From NCBI GenBank assembly GCA_016706565.1, contig JADJJI010000005.1:62001-126000 (forward strand): a stretch of 64,000 nt of DNA, in the 5' to 3' direction. A program made the position numbers and the translations under genes. The notes beneath the pieces were generated by a model. That model did not search any database, had not been told where the DNA came from, and worked only from the letters and a program-made list of their open reading frames with translations. Shown here in pieces: positions 1 through 9,444 of this stretch. Every line of letters begins with the position of its first letter. Position 1 is the stretch's first letter. Origin of the DNA: Piscinibacter sp. (GTDB lineage: Bacteria > Pseudomonadota > Gammaproteobacteria > Burkholderiales > Burkholderiaceae_C).

Positions 1-489
1 CTCAAGGAGGCCAAGAACGTCGTCATCGTGCCGGGCTACGGCATGGCGGTGGCGCAGGCCCAGCACGTGGTGTGCGAGATCACCAAGATCCTGCGCGCCA
101 AGGGCGTCAATGTGCGCTTCGGCATCCACCCTGTGGCCGGCCGCATGCCGGGCCACATGAACGTGCTGCTCGCCGAGGCCAAGGTGCCCTACGACATCGT
201 GCTCGAGATGGACGAGATCAACGAGGACTTCCCGGAGACGGACGTGTCGATGGTGATCGGCGCCAACGACATCGTGAACCCGGCCGCGCAGGAAGACCCG
301 GGCAGCCCGATTGCCGGCATGCCGGTGCTCGAGGTCTGGAAGGCCAAGACCTCGATCGTGATGAAGCGCAGCATGGCCTCGGGCTATGCCGGCGTCGACA
401 ACCCGCTATTCTACAAGGAGAACAACCGGATGCTGTTCGGCGACGCGAAGAAGATGCTCGACGAGGTGCAGGCCGCGTTGAACGCGTGA
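1..489 (+). CDS. pntB: NAD(P) transhydrogenase subunit beta, C-terminal part
   Basis: This is the 3' end of a gene that begins before the window; the frame is open from base 1 and about 162 residues are present. The visible part is the NADP(H)-binding domain III of the proton-translocating transhydrogenase, with the glycine-rich turn [10 protein letters not shown] near its start, then the conserved stretches [14 protein letters not shown] and [13 protein letters not shown]. PntAB couples hydride transfer from NADH to NADP+ to proton entry across the inner membrane. The family identity is clear; the membrane part lies outside the window. It ends 32 nt before the stop of a convergent gene, with a strong hairpin between them. 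Confidence 0.96.
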   Translation, partial: LKEAKNVVIVPGYGMAVAQAQHVVCEITKILRAKGVNVRFGIHPVAGRMPGHMNVLLAEAKVPYDIVLEMDEINEDFPETDVSMVIGANDIVNPAAQEDPGSPIAGMPVLEVWKAKTSIVMKRSMASGYAGVDNPLFYKENNRMLFGDAKKMLDEVQAALNA

Positions 490-494
490 GCGAC

Positions 495-518
495 GATGCG
501 CCGCGACGGCGGCGCATC
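495..518. terminator. Intergenic hairpin between convergent genes
   Basis: A perfect 10-bp GC-rich stem (GATGCGCCGC / GCGGCGCATC) with a 4-nt loop fills the gap between the pntB stop and the stop of the convergent gene at 521. There is no T-tract on either strand, so it is a probable bidirectional 3'-end stabiliser or weak terminator rather than a classical intrinsic terminator. Confidence 0.6.
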
Positions 519-520
519 GA

Positions 521-949
521 TCACTTCCTGGGCGTCAGCCCATGGTCCCATTTCGAGTCGACCCACTTCTCGTTGCGCCACAGCTCGCGGCGGCCGCCGC
601 TGCCGTCGGTGCGGATGACGAGGCGGAACTTCTCGCAGCCGGCCATCGGCACCTCCGGCTCGATGGTGATCTCGGTGTCGGTGCGCGTCACTTGCGCCGG
701 CACTTCGGCTCGGCGGCAGGCGTCCATCGCGCCGGCGTTGGTGCTGAAGGTCGCCTTGCCGTCCTTCTCCGCCAGCGAGACCGAACCGACGACGAAGTTG
801 TCCTTGCTGTACTGGCCGCCGAGGCCGCTCTTCTTGTAGGACTTGTATTCCCAGGTCTGCGCCTGCGCGCTCAGTGGGGCGAGTGCCGTGGCAGAGAGCA
901 GGGCGGTCAGCGCCAGTCGCGCAGCACGGTTCAGCGGGGTGTGTTTCAT
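521..949 (-). CDS. Small secreted protein of unknown function (DUF3617-like size)
   Basis: The product has 142 residues. It begins with a Sec signal peptide (positively charged start, hydrophobic core around residues 11-25, likely cut after AQA) and is therefore probably periplasmic. The mature part has two cysteines (in MDACRR and AGCEKF), which could form a disulfide, and alternating beta-strand-like stretches. The start at 949 is supported by AAGGAG eight bases upstream. I do not recognise a defined family with certainty; small DUF3617-type proteins look similar. It may be cotranscribed with the next secreted protein (start 1606), which lies 33 nt upstream of it. Confidence 0.75.
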   Translation of the reverse strand: MKHTPLNRAARLALTALLSATALAPLSAQAQTWEYKSYKKSGLGGQYSKDNFVVGSVSLAEKDGKATFSTNAGAMDACRRAEVPAQVTRTDTEITIEPEVPMAGCEKFRLVIRTDGSGGRRELWRNEKWVDSKWDHGLTPRK

Positions 950-982
950 CGTTGTCTCTCCTTGGGGTGATGGGGCTCGGGA

Positions 983-1606
983 TCAGCGTGATTGCAGCGG
1001 GTACCACCAGCCGTTGGTCGCCAGTACGTGGTACTGGCCGCTGGCATCCACGCGATAGGTCTGGCCCTGGTGCACGTGCTGCGTGTTCGGCTGCCAGCTG
1101 TGCGGCAGCACGAGGGCCGCGCCGTTCGGCGCGAGGTAGGTGCTCTGGCCCGTGAGCTGGCGGCCGGCTTCCTGCTGGTTGCGCGCGTACCCGTCGCGCT
1201 GCTGCTGCTGCGCCGCGCCGCGCTGGGCCTCGGCTTCGCGCAATTGCTGGACCTTGGCGCGCTCGGCGCTGGCGATGCCGGCCTCGGTGGCGCGCGCGTG
1301 GGCGATGCCCTGCGCCGAGTAGCCGTTGGTGTAGATCCAGTTGTAGGTGTAGGTCGGGTAGTCCATCGGCGGGCGGCCGGCGGCGCGCGTCTGCGCCAGG
1401 TGCTGCCGGTAGCCGGCCTGCACCTGCGGATCGGCCATGCGCTGGCGCACGTTGTTGTCGACCATCTGCTGGCCGCGTGCGATGTTCGCGTTCATCGCCT
1501 GGATCTGTTGCTGAAGCATCGCACCGTAGTCCTGCGCAGGTGCCGGCCCGGCCAGTCCCACGAGGGCGGCGCCCATCAGCAGCAGGTGGCGGTTCTTCAA
1601 GGACAT
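983..1606 (-). CDS. Secreted glutamine-rich protein of unknown function
   Basis: The product has 207 residues with a clear signal peptide (hydrophobic core LLLMGAALVGLAG, cleavage near APAQ). The mature chain has a Gln/Ala-rich, probably helical middle (about residues 115-150, including QQQQ) and a C-terminal Trp/Tyr-containing segment ending NGWWYPLQSR that resembles short surface-exposed modules. The reading frame continues upstream to 2296, but GGAGG with 8-nt spacing in front of 1606 and the signal peptide fix the start there. It is divergent from the sigma-factor gene at 1757. Function unknown. Confidence 0.75.
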   Translation of the reverse strand: MSLKNRHLLLMGAALVGLAGPAPAQDYGAMLQQQIQAMNANIARGQQMVDNNVRQRMADPQVQAGYRQHLAQTRAAGRPPMDYPTYTYNWIYTNGYSAQGIAHARATEAGIASAERAKVQQLREAEAQRGAAQQQQRDGYARNQQEAGRQLTGQSTYLAPNGAALVLPHSWQPNTQHVHQGQTYRVDASGQYHVLATNGWWYPLQSR

Positions 1607-1704
1607 GGTGGATTCCTCCGTCTGCGAGGGCGGACGCCTGTCGCCCGCCTGTCCTGGTGAAGGCGCAATCCCGGTACAGAACGGATCACGCCGCGCCGAC
1701 TTTT

Positions 1705-1734
1705 TTGTAACAGCGGCATCGGCTGGGCTAGAGT
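1705..1734 (+). promoter_or_regulatory. Candidate sigma-70-type promoter for the ECF sigma gene
   Basis: TTGTAA at 1705-1710 and TAGAGT at 1729-1734 are separated by 18 bp and lie 23 bp before the ATG at 1757. The -10-like TAGAGT resembles TAGAAT-type boxes elsewhere in this window. This is a prediction from sequence similarity only. Confidence 0.4.
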
Positions 1735-1756
1735 GCGGCGGACACCCCGACCCAAG

Positions 1757-2314
1757 ATGAACCCCGAGCCCGCCGTCACCGAACTGCTGCGCCAGGCGGC
1801 CGAGGGTGACGCGCCGGCCCGCGACGCCCTGCTTGCCGCCGTCTACCAGGAGCTGCGTCGGCTGGCGCGGCGAATGCTGGCCGGCGACCGCATGCGCCAC
1901 CAGCTGGCGCCGACCGAACTCGTCCACGGCGCCGCGCTCAAGCTGATGGGGCAGGACCATGTCTCGGCACGCGACCGCGCCCACTTCCTCGCCTACTCCG
2001 GCCAGGTGATGCGGCAGGTGCTGCTCGATCACGTGCGCCACGACCGCGCGGCGCGGCGCGATGCCGGCGTGCAGGTCACGCTGGTGTCGACGATTGCCGA
2101 CGAACCGCGCAGCGACCTCGACGTCGAATCGCTGCACGAAGCGCTGGAGCGTCTGGCCGAGGTCTCGCCGGAGCTGGCGCTGCTGGTCGAGCGCCGCTAC
2201 TTCGGCGGCATGACCGTGGAGGAGATCGCGCTGCTCGACGGCAGCTCGGCTGCCACCGTCAAGCGCCGCTGGCGCGCCGCCCGCGCCTGGCTGCACGACG
2301 CGCTGGGGCCTTGA
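1757..2314 (+). CDS. ECF-type RNA polymerase sigma factor (sig-70_X6-like)
   Basis: The product has 185 residues, short as expected for an extracytoplasmic-function sigma factor with only regions 2 and 4. Region 2 is the ELRRLARRMLAGDR...LLDHVRHDRAARR part (about residues 25-105). Region 4 carries the helix-turn-helix MTVEEIALLDGSSAATVKRRWRAARAWL near the C-terminus. The motif LAPTELVHGAALKL is typical of the ECF group annotated as TIGR02999, whose genes are commonly found next to membrane Ser/Thr kinases. That is the case here: a kinase gene converges on it, with 9 nt between the stops. The frame opens at 1733, but the ATG at 1757 gives the usual family start. No anti-sigma factor is visible, so control through the kinase is an inference. 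Confidence 0.88.
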   Translation: MNPEPAVTELLRQAAEGDAPARDALLAAVYQELRRLARRMLAGDRMRHQLAPTELVHGAALKLMGQDHVSARDRAHFLAYSGQVMRQVLLDHVRHDRAARRDAGVQVTLVSTIADEPRSDLDVESLHEALERLAEVSPELALLVERRYFGGMTVEEIALLDGSSAATVKRRWRAARAWLHDALGP

Positions 2315-2323
2315 GCCGGGCGA

Positions 2324-4750
2324 TCAGCGCTGGCAGCGCTGCGCCGCCTCGCGCTCCTTCTCGGCGTTCTGCTTGCGGTCGAGCTCGGTCAGGCCCCAGC
2401 GCTTCTCGTACTCGGCCCAGGCCGCGATCGCGCGGCGCGAGGCGGCGCAGGCGGCCTCCGCGTCGCCCTGGCGCCAGTACAGCTCGGCCAGCGCATGCAG
2501 CGGCACCACGGCATCACGCGCCGGCTCGGAGATGTCGGGCGCTCGCATCGCGCGGGCGCGGCGCTCGCGCAGCACGTCCTCGGCCAGCGCGATCGCCTCG
2601 TCGTGGCGCGACAGGCGGCCCAGCAGCATGGAGCGGTCGCTGCGCAGGATCAGCATCAGCCGCTGCGCGTTGTCGTTGCCGGGGTCGAGCGCGATCAGGC
2701 GGGCGACCATGGCCAGGCCGGTGTCGTTGTCTGCCAGGGCCTGGCCATGCCGGCCGAGCTCGCTCAGCGCCAGCGACGAGGCCCAGCGGCTCACCGCGGA
2801 GCCGTCGAGCAGGCGCCGGTCGTTCGGCGTGCGCTCCAGTGCCTGCGCGTAAGCTTGCTGGGCACGCCGGTAGGCAGCCAGCGATTCCTCGAAGCGGTCG
2901 AGGAAGAACAGCGAGTCGCCGAGCTGGCCGGCGGCGCGGCCGGCGCGATAGCCGAAGTCCATCTCGCTGCGCAGCGCTTCGGTCAGGGCGAGCAGCCGCG
3001 CCTCCTCGGCCGTGGCCAGGGCGATGGCGGCGGGCGACTCGTCGATCCAGTCCATCGCGAAAGCCTGCGCCAGCCGTGCACTGCTGAGCAGCGTGTGCAG
3101 TTCGGCCTGGTCGCGGGCCGTGGCATTCGCGGCCACGGCGGCTTCGAGCGCGCGCTGCAGGTTCGCCTCGGCCTCGCGCGACTTGGCCAGCTGCTTGCGC
3201 GCATCGTTGTCGACGCCTCCGTAGAAGTCGCCCAGCCGCTGCTGGACGCGGCCGAGGTCGCGCCGCCAGGCCCATTCGCCCGGGCGGCGCTGCACCAGCG
3301 CGGCGAGCATGGCTTCGGCGCGTTCGAAGGTGGGCCGGGCCGCGGCGCGCTCGCCCAGGTTGGGGATGGCCCAGCCGCCCTGGATCTCGGCCAGCCGCCC
3401 GAGGCCGACCGCCACCTCGCGCTGCAGCTCCGGCCGGTCGCCGGCGGTGCCGGCCAGCGTGTCGAGGTACTGCTGGCTGCGCTCCACCAGGCCGCGGCGA
3501 ATGGCCGTCGTGCCGGGGGTCGATTCCAGCCGCGCGTCCAGGTCGAAGAGCATGTAGTTCGCCAGCGAACGCACCTCGCCGAAACGCTGCTCGGCGTCGC
3601 GCCGGGCGGCATCGGCACGTGCGTAGAGCGTGGCGATCACGGCCAGCGCCACCACCAGACCGCCGAGCGACAGCGCGCCGGCCGCGACGCGCCAGGGGTG
3701 CCGCTGAATCAGCTTGCGCGCGCGATAGCGCCAGTGGCCGGCAAACGCGGCGACGGGCAGGAGGGCGAGCCAGCGCTGCAGGTCGGCGGCGAAGGCGTCG
3801 ACGCTGGCGTAGCGCGCCGGGGGAGACTCGGCGAGCGCCTGCCGTGCGATGGCGGCGAGCTCGGCGTCGAGTGCGCCGTCGGGCCTGGCGGATGCCGCGT
3901 TGCCGGGCCGCTGCCCGGTCAGCAGTTCCACCAGCAGCACGCCCAGCGCATAGACGTCGTCGGCCACCGTCGGCGGTTCGCCGGCCAGCCGCTGCGGGCT
4001 CGCGTAGTCGCGCGTGAAGCCGTGTGGCAGCGCGGGGTCGATCGCATCGCGCAGGCGTGCGATGCCGAAGTCGATCAGCTTGGGCGCGCCCGATCCGTCG
4101 ACGAGGATGTTGGCCGGCTTGAGGTCGCAGTGCAGCACCAGATGGCGATGCGCGTCGGCCACCGCATCGCAGACCTCGCGCAGCAGCGCGACGCGCCGGC
4201 GTGCATCGAGCTCGTGCCGCTTCGCGTGCTCGTCGATCGGCAGGCCCTGCACGAACTCCATGACGAGGTAGTGCAGGCCGTCGGCGGTGGTGCCGCCGTC
4301 GAGGATGCGCGCGATGCCCGGATGCTGCATGCGCGCGAGCAGGCGGCGCTCGGCGTCGATCAAGGCCTCGACCGGCACGCGGCCGCCGAGGGGGCGCACG
4401 AACTTGATGGCCACCGTCTGCTCGAACAGGCCGTCGTTGCGGCTGGCGCGGTAGACCGCGCCCATGCCGCCGCTGCCGATCAGTTCCTCGAGCCGGTAGG
4501 GGCCGACCTGGGCGGGCGGCAGGACGGAGCCGCCACCGGCGGCGACGCCATCGACCACGCTGCCCGAGGCGAGCACGCTGCCCGCAGCGTCGGCATGCAG
4601 CAACGCACGCACCCGCGCCAGCAAGGCGGTGTCGTCGGCGCAGCGTTCGCCGAGCCAGGCCTCCCGCGAGTCCGGCGAGACGTCGAGCGCCGCGTCGAAC
4701 AGCGCCAGCGCATCCCGTTCGGCTTGGGCGTTCACGGGGGTGGCAGGCAT
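2324..4750 (-). CDS. Membrane Ser/Thr protein kinase with C-terminal TPR-like domain
   Basis: The product has 808 residues. After a helical N-terminal region (1-60) comes a Hanks-type kinase domain (about 84-330): glycine loop IGSGGMGAVY, ATP-binding Lys116, catalytic loop HCDLKPAN with Asp209, and DFG at 227-229. The catalytic loop reads HCD instead of HRD, a variant of the non-RD type. One transmembrane helix follows at about 353-377. The remaining 430 residues are alanine-rich helical repeats of TPR type, probably a periplasmic sensor or protein-binding platform. The start at 4750 was chosen because the upstream extension to 4804 is unlike any kinase. It is convergent with the ECF sigma gene, a pairing known for this sigma group. 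Confidence 0.9.
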   Translation of the reverse strand: MPATPVNAQAERDALALFDAALDVSPDSREAWLGERCADDTALLARVRALLHADAAGSVLASGSVVDGVAAGGGSVLPPAQVGPYRLEELIGSGGMGAVYRASRNDGLFEQTVAIKFVRPLGGRVPVEALIDAERRLLARMQHPGIARILDGGTTADGLHYLVMEFVQGLPIDEHAKRHELDARRRVALLREVCDAVADAHRHLVLHCDLKPANILVDGSGAPKLIDFGIARLRDAIDPALPHGFTRDYASPQRLAGEPPTVADDVYALGVLLVELLTGQRPGNAASARPDGALDAELAAIARQALAESPPARYASVDAFAADLQRWLALLPVAAFAGHWRYRARKLIQRHPWRVAAGALSLGGLVVALAVIATLYARADAARRDAEQRFGEVRSLANYMLFDLDARLESTPGTTAIRRGLVERSQQYLDTLAGTAGDRPELQREVAVGLGRLAEIQGGWAIPNLGERAAARPTFERAEAMLAALVQRRPGEWAWRRDLGRVQQRLGDFYGGVDNDARKQLAKSREAEANLQRALEAAVAANATARDQAELHTLLSSARLAQAFAMDWIDESPAAIALATAEEARLLALTEALRSEMDFGYRAGRAAGQLGDSLFFLDRFEESLAAYRRAQQAYAQALERTPNDRRLLDGSAVSRWASSLALSELGRHGQALADNDTGLAMVARLIALDPGNDNAQRLMLILRSDRSMLLGRLSRHDEAIALAEDVLRERRARAMRAPDISEPARDAVVPLHALAELYWRQGDAEAACAASRRAIAAWAEYEKRWGLTELDRKQNAEKEREAAQRCQR

Positions 4751-4822
4751 GCGCCGCAGACTATCGAAAAGCGTTTGCGCGGGCCACTGGCGCCACACCC
4801 GCAATCCGGGTGCCAGGGTTGC

Positions 4823-5773
4823 TCAACCGCGCAGCGCGGCGGGCAGGCGGTCGCGCCGCGGCAGCCCGTCCATGTCGCCGACGACCTGGATCACCTGCGC
4901 GCCGACCCAGTTGGCGCGCGCCAGCGCCTGCGGCCAGTCCAGCCCCTCGAGCCGGCCGCTGATCGCGCCGGCGGCGAAAGCATCGCCCGCGCCGACGGTG
5001 TCGACGATGTTCGTCACCGGCACACCCGGAACGCGGCCCGCTCCCTCGCGCGTGCGCCAGTAGGCGCCTTCGGCACCGAGCTTGACCAGCACCGCGCGCG
5101 CACCCCGGTCGAGGTAGAAGGCGGCGATGTCTTCCGGCGTGTCCAGCCCGGTCAGCGTGCGGCCCTCGGCGATGCCGGGCAGCACCCAGTCGGCCAGGCC
5201 GGCCAGGCGGTTCAGGTGCGCGGCCATCGCCTCGCGGCTGGGCCACAGCTTCGGGCGCAGGTTGGGGTCGAAGGACACCGTGCGGCCGGCGGCGCGCATC
5301 GCCGTCATCGCCTGCTCGACGAGCTCGGCGCAGCTGGCCGACAGGGCCGGCGTGATGCCGGTGACGTGCAGGTGCCGCGCGGCGAGGAAACGTGACTCGT
5401 CGAAGTCGGCCCGCGACAGCGCACTCGCCGCCGAGCCGCGGCGGAAGTACTCGACCACCGGGTCCTGCCCTTCGAGCGCGCGCGACTTGAGCATGAAGCC
5501 GGTGGGCCGCGTGGTGTCGGTGGCCACCGCCGTGCAGTCGATGCCCTCGGCCTCGAGCGCGCGGCGGATGTAGCGGCCGAACGAGTCGGCGCCGAGCCGG
5601 CTGACCCAGGCCACTTTCAGCCCGAGGCGCGCCAGGCCGACGCCGACGTTGCTCTCGGCACCGGCGACGATCTTGGTGAAGGTGGCGGCGTCTTCCAGCG
5701 TGCCGGCCTCGTGCGCCGCGAACGAGACCATGGTCTCGCCGAGCGTGATCACGTCCAGCGCGGTCGTCGTCAT
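4823..5773 (-). CDS. kdgK: 2-dehydro-3-deoxygluconate kinase (PfkB family)
   Basis: The product has 316 residues, the usual size. It has the PfkB/ribokinase fold signatures: N-terminal GETMVSF and GAESNVGVGLARLG, the KDG-kinase-typical FDPNLRPKLW (about 168-177), and the C-terminal anion-hole/catalytic motif DTVGAGDAFAAG with catalytic Asp264. It phosphorylates 2-keto-3-deoxy-D-gluconate to KDPG, which an Entner-Doudoroff aldolase (not in the window) would split. It is the last gene of a four-gene operon, and its ATG overlaps the stop of the upstream gene (ATGA). The substrate fits the mannonate dehydratase at the head of the operon, whose product is KDG. Confidence 0.9.
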   Translation of the reverse strand: MTTTALDVITLGETMVSFAAHEAGTLEDAATFTKIVAGAESNVGVGLARLGLKVAWVSRLGADSFGRYIRRALEAEGIDCTAVATDTTRPTGFMLKSRALEGQDPVVEYFRRGSAASALSRADFDESRFLAARHLHVTGITPALSASCAELVEQAMTAMRAAGRTVSFDPNLRPKLWPSREAMAAHLNRLAGLADWVLPGIAEGRTLTGLDTPEDIAAFYLDRGARAVLVKLGAEGAYWRTREGAGRVPGVPVTNIVDTVGAGDAFAAGAISGRLEGLDWPQALARANWVGAQVIQVVGDMDGLPRRDRLPAALRG

Positions 5774-6819
5774 AGCGGTGAGGCTACACCGAGCCGCGTG
5801 CTCCAGGCGCGCATCTCGGCGGCCAGGCCGGGCTCGATCGGGATGCCCTCGACGCGGCGCTTCGCCTGCGCCTCCAGCTCCGGATCGCCCGGCATGCGCG
5901 GAGCGCCCGGCTCGGCGGCCAGCGCGCGTGCCATGTGCTCGACAGTGGCGGCGAACATCGGCCCGCCGGCGAATCTCATCGGGTCGATGGCGACGAAGAA
6001 GGCGCCGATGCGCCGTGGCCGCTCCAGCTCGGCGTACATCGGGCCGATCTGCGGGCCGTAGGGGTTGCCGTTCAGCGGCCCGCACAGCAGCTCGACGATC
6101 AGCGCCAGGCCGTAGCCCTTGTGGCCGTAGTCGGGGCCGCCGAGCGGGCGCAGCGCGTTGGCGGCCTGCGCGTCGGTGGTGTCGCCGCCCTCGCCGTCCA
6201 CCGCCACGCCGGGCGCGATGGCGGCGCCTTCTCGGCGCGCGTTCATCACGCGGTTCCAGGGGATCGAGGTGGTGGCCATGTCCAGGCACACCGGCTCGGA
6301 ACCTTCACGCGGAAAGGCCAGCGAGATCGGATTCGTGCCGAGGAAGGGCCGGTGCCCGCCGAAGGGCGCGGCGATCTTGTCCGAATGCGTGAAGGCCATG
6401 CCGATCAGCCCTTCGCGCGCGGCAACGCGGCTGTACAGGCCGACCGCGCCGCAGTGCGACGAGTCGCTCACGCCCACCGCGCCGATGCCGTTCTCGCGCG
6501 CCAGCTCGATGGCCAAGCGGTTGGCGCGGTGCGCGACGACGATGCCCAGGCCGCGGTCGCCCGCCACCTGCGCGGTGCCCGGGCCGCTGCGCGTGACGAC
6601 GATCTCCGGCCGCGCCCGGATGGAACCGTGCGTCAGGCGGTTCAGGTAATGCGTGAGCCGCGCGATGCCGTGCGAATCGATGCCCCACAGACTGGTCTGC
6701 ACCAGGCTCTCGGCGAGGCAGCGTGCGTCGTCCTCGGGCAGCTCGAAGTGGCGCAGGCAGGCGATGGCCCAGTCGGTCAGCACCGCCGCGCCCACGTTCA
6801 GCACGCCTGCGCCGCTCAT
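5770..6819 (-). CDS. Ldh2/MDH2-family NAD(P)-dependent oxidoreductase
   Basis: The product has 349 residues of the malate/L-sulfolactate/2,3-diketogulonate reductase superfamily, which is unrelated to Rossmann-fold LDH. Recognisable parts are GIDSHGIARL near residue 47, the active-site DSSHCGAVGLYSR, the LGTNPISLAFP segment and DYGHKGYGLALIVELL. Members reduce or oxidise 2-keto/2-hydroxy acids with NAD(P)H. Its place between uxuB and kdgK, with 4-nt overlaps on both sides, makes a sugar-acid substrate likely (for example a keto-hexonate), but the exact reaction cannot be read from sequence. Confidence 0.85.
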   Translation of the reverse strand: MSGAGVLNVGAAVLTDWAIACLRHFELPEDDARCLAESLVQTSLWGIDSHGIARLTHYLNRLTHGSIRARPEIVVTRSGPGTAQVAGDRGLGIVVAHRANRLAIELARENGIGAVGVSDSSHCGAVGLYSRVAAREGLIGMAFTHSDKIAAPFGGHRPFLGTNPISLAFPREGSEPVCLDMATTSIPWNRVMNARREGAAIAPGVAVDGEGGDTTDAQAANALRPLGGPDYGHKGYGLALIVELLCGPLNGNPYGPQIGPMYAELERPRRIGAFFVAIDPMRFAGGPMFAATVEHMARALAAEPGAPRMPGDPELEAQAKRRVEGIPIEPGLAAEMRAWSTRLGVASPL

Positions 6820-8228
6820 TCCATCGTCTCCAGCGTCGCGCACACACCGTCGCGGCGCAGGCGCACGGCCTGCCGCGACACCGCGTCGATCACGCCGCGC
6901 TCGCGGCCCAGCGTGCCGAACACCGGTGCGTAGCCGAGCAGCGTGGCGATGCGCGCGGACTCGGTCGGCGCGCCCGCGGCGCGCGCATGCAGGGCCTGCA
7001 GCTCGGCGGCCAGCGGGTCGTCGATCGCGAAGCCGCGACCGGCTTCGTCGACGCCGCCGAGAAACTGCAGCCAGGCAGCCAGCGCGAGGGCCAGATGATC
7101 GATGGACGCACCGGCCGCCAGACGATCGCGCAGCGTGCCCAGCCAGCGCTGCGGGATCTTCTGCGAGCCGTCCATGGCGATCTGCGCGGTGCGGTGCGCC
7201 AGCGCCGGGTTGGCGAAGCGCTCGATCAGCCGGGCGCGGTAGGCGGCGAGGTCCACACCCGCCAGGCCGTCGACCGTGGCCAGCGTCGGCTCGATCTCCT
7301 CGCGCATCAGCGCCTCGGCGAAGCGGCGCAGCGCCGGCTCGGCGATTGCGCGGTCCACCGTCGGCCAGCCGGCCAGCACGCCGAGGTAGGCGATCGCCGA
7401 GTGGCTGCCGTTGACCATGCGCAGCTTGAGCTTCTCGAAGGGCTCGGCCTGCGCGACGAAGCGCGCGCCGTAGACCGTCCAGTCGGGCCGGCCGGCGGCG
7501 AAGTCGTCTTCGACGGCCCAGTCGAAGAAGGATTCGGCCGTCACCACGGCCAGGTCGTCGTTCTTCGGCACGATGCGGTCGACCATGCCGTTCGGGAAGC
7601 GGCAGGCGGAGCCGATCCACTCGGCCAGCGCCGCATCGACCGCGCCTGCGAAGGCCAGCACCAGGCCGCGCAGCGTGGCGCCGTTGCTCGGCAGGTTGTC
7701 GCAGGACAGCAGCGTCACCGGGCCGAGACCGCGCGCGCGCCGCCGTGCCAGGCCGTGCACCAGGAAGCCCAGCGTCGTGCGCGGCGCCGCGGGGTGCGCG
7801 AGATCGTGTGCGATGGCGGGGTCGTCGTGCTTGAGCGCACCGCTTGCCGGATCGTGGTGGTAGCCCTTCTCGGTAACGGTCAGGCTGACGATGCGCGTGG
7901 CCGGTGCGGCGATGGCCTCCAGCACGGCCTGCGGGTTCTCCGGCGCGACCAGCACACCGAGCAGCGAATGCAGTGTCTCGCGACACTCGCGCGGCTTGCC
8001 CTGCGCGTCCGCGTCGCGCAGCGCGAGCGTGTAGTCGAAGCCCTGCGGCGCCAGCGCGTCGCGCACGTCGGCATGGCGCAGCGACACGCCGAGCACGCCC
8101 CAGTGGCACTCGCCGCTGGCCGCCATCGCAGCCTCGGTGGCGGGGATCAGGTGCGCGCGTGCGAAGGCGCCCAGCCCCAGGTGCACGATGCCGGCGCCGA
8201 GGCCGGCCTTGTCGAGCGTTGCACTCAC
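6816..8228 (-). CDS. uxuB: Mannitol dehydrogenase family: probable D-mannonate (fructuronate) oxidoreductase
   Basis: The product has 470 residues, normal for the polyol-specific long-chain dehydrogenase family. The N-terminus has the Rossmann motif [13 protein letters not shown]. The catalytic signature K-x5-N-x2-H is seen as KLRMVNGSH. The start is a GTG at 8228 overlapping the stop of manD as GTGA, the arrangement that maximises translational coupling. In this operon the natural reaction is the interconversion of D-fructuronate and D-mannonate, giving the substrate of the ManD enzyme encoded just upstream. Mannitol or arabinitol dehydrogenase activity is a less likely alternative given the neighbours. 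Confidence 0.87.
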   Translation of the reverse strand: MSATLDKAGLGAGIVHLGLGAFARAHLIPATEAAMAASGECHWGVLGVSLRHADVRDALAPQGFDYTLALRDADAQGKPRECRETLHSLLGVLVAPENPQAVLEAIAAPATRIVSLTVTEKGYHHDPASGALKHDDPAIAHDLAHPAAPRTTLGFLVHGLARRRARGLGPVTLLSCDNLPSNGATLRGLVLAFAGAVDAALAEWIGSACRFPNGMVDRIVPKNDDLAVVTAESFFDWAVEDDFAAGRPDWTVYGARFVAQAEPFEKLKLRMVNGSHSAIAYLGVLAGWPTVDRAIAEPALRRFAEALMREEIEPTLATVDGLAGVDLAAYRARLIERFANPALAHRTAQIAMDGSQKIPQRWLGTLRDRLAAGASIDHLALALAAWLQFLGGVDEAGRGFAIDDPLAAELQALHARAAGAPTESARIATLLGYAPVFGTLGRERGVIDAVSRQAVRLRRDGVCATLETME

Positions 8229-9436
8229 CAGTGCCACAGCGTGCCGTCGTGCTGCTGCCGGTTCACCGGCAGGTAGGCGCGCTGGTAGGGGTACTTCGCG
8301 GCCAGCGCCTCGTCGATCTCGACGCCGTGGCCGGGCGTCTCGCCGGGGTGCAGGAAACCGTCCTCGAAGGTGTACGCGTGCGGGAACACCGCATCCGTCT
8401 CGTCGGTGTGGCGCATGTACTCCTGGATGCCGAAGTTCGGCACCCACAGGTCGAAGTGCAGCGCCGCGCCCATGCACACCGGCGAGAGGTCCGTCGCGCC
8501 GTGGCTGCCGGTGCGCACCTGGTACATCGCCGCCAGGTCGGCAATGCGCCGCAGGTGGGTGATGCCGCCGGCATGCACGACGGTCGCGCGGATGTAGTCG
8601 ATCAGCTGGTTCTGGATCAGGTCCTTGCAGTCCCAGATGGTGTTGAAGACCTCGCCCACCGCCAGCGGCGTGGTGGTGTGCTGGCGGATCAGGCGGAAGG
8701 CCTCCTGGTTCTCCGCCGGCGTGGCGTCTTCCATCCAGAACAGGCGGTGGGGCTCCAGGTCCTTGCCCAGGCGCGCCGCCTCGATCGGCGTCAGGCGGTG
8801 GTGCACGTCGTGCAGCAGGTGGATGTCCGGCCCGACCGCCTGGCGCACCGCGTCGAACAATTGCGGCGTGTGGCGCAGGTACTTCTCGGTCGACCAGTCG
8901 TGCTCGCTCGGCAGGTCGGCGTCGGCCGGCTCGTAGAACATCGTGCCGCGGCCCACGCCGTAGACCTTCTCCAGCCCCGGCACGCCGCTTTGCGCGCGGA
9001 TCGCCTTGTAGCCTTCTTCCTTGTAGCGCAGCACCTCGTCGACGGTCTGTTCGATGTCGCGGCCGTTGGCATGCCCGTAGACCATCACGCCGCTGCGGCT
9101 GGCGCCGCCGAGCAGCTGGTACAGCGGCATCCCCGCCGCCTTGGCCTTCAGGTCCCACAGCGCGGTGTCGACGGCGGCGATGGCGCTCATCGTCACCGGC
9201 CCGCGCCGCCAGTAGGCGCCGCGGTAGAGGTATTGCCAGATGTCCTCGATCTGGTGCGCGTCGCGGCCGATCAGGCAGGGGATGACGTGGTCCGTCAGGT
9301 AGCTGGCCACCGCGAGCTCGCGGCCGTTGAGCGTGGCGTCGCCCAGGCCGGTGAGGCCCTGGTCGGTTTCGATCTTCAGGGTGACGAAGTTGCGCCCGGG
9401 GCAGCAGACGATGACACGCGCGGCGGTGATCTTCAT
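8225..9436 (-). CDS. manD: D-mannonate dehydratase, enolase superfamily (ManD/RspA)
   Basis: The product has 403 residues and matches the ManD subgroup residue for residue. Metal ligands would be Asp210 (in LLHDVHH), Glu236 (WMEDATP) and Glu262 (VGEVF). The catalytic Tyr159/Arg147 pair (KVYG, AIRAQ) and His212 are at the same numbers as in the characterised Novosphingobium enzyme, from memory. The residue at 314 is alanine, which I recall as the high-efficiency mannonate type, against proline in low-efficiency relatives. It dehydrates D-mannonate to 2-keto-3-deoxygluconate. It is the first gene of the operon manD-uxuB-ldh2-kdgK. A palindromic operator lies 18 bp before its ATG; no strong ribosome binding site is visible. 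Confidence 0.93.
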   Translation of the reverse strand: MKITAARVIVCCPGRNFVTLKIETDQGLTGLGDATLNGRELAVASYLTDHVIPCLIGRDAHQIEDIWQYLYRGAYWRRGPVTMSAIAAVDTALWDLKAKAAGMPLYQLLGGASRSGVMVYGHANGRDIEQTVDEVLRYKEEGYKAIRAQSGVPGLEKVYGVGRGTMFYEPADADLPSEHDWSTEKYLRHTPQLFDAVRQAVGPDIHLLHDVHHRLTPIEAARLGKDLEPHRLFWMEDATPAENQEAFRLIRQHTTTPLAVGEVFNTIWDCKDLIQNQLIDYIRATVVHAGGITHLRRIADLAAMYQVRTGSHGATDLSPVCMGAALHFDLWVPNFGIQEYMRHTDETDAVFPHAYTFEDGFLHPGETPGHGVEIDEALAAKYPYQRAYLPVNRQQHDGTLWHW

Positions 9437-9444
9437 CAGTGGGC

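Noticed and set aside
2495-5395. Open frame of 966 residues on the plus strand, opposite the membrane kinase and kdgK genes
   Set aside because: It is Arg/Gly/Ala/His-rich with no domain and no ribosome binding site, and it spans two well-supported minus-strand genes. It is an artefact of high GC in the antisense frame.
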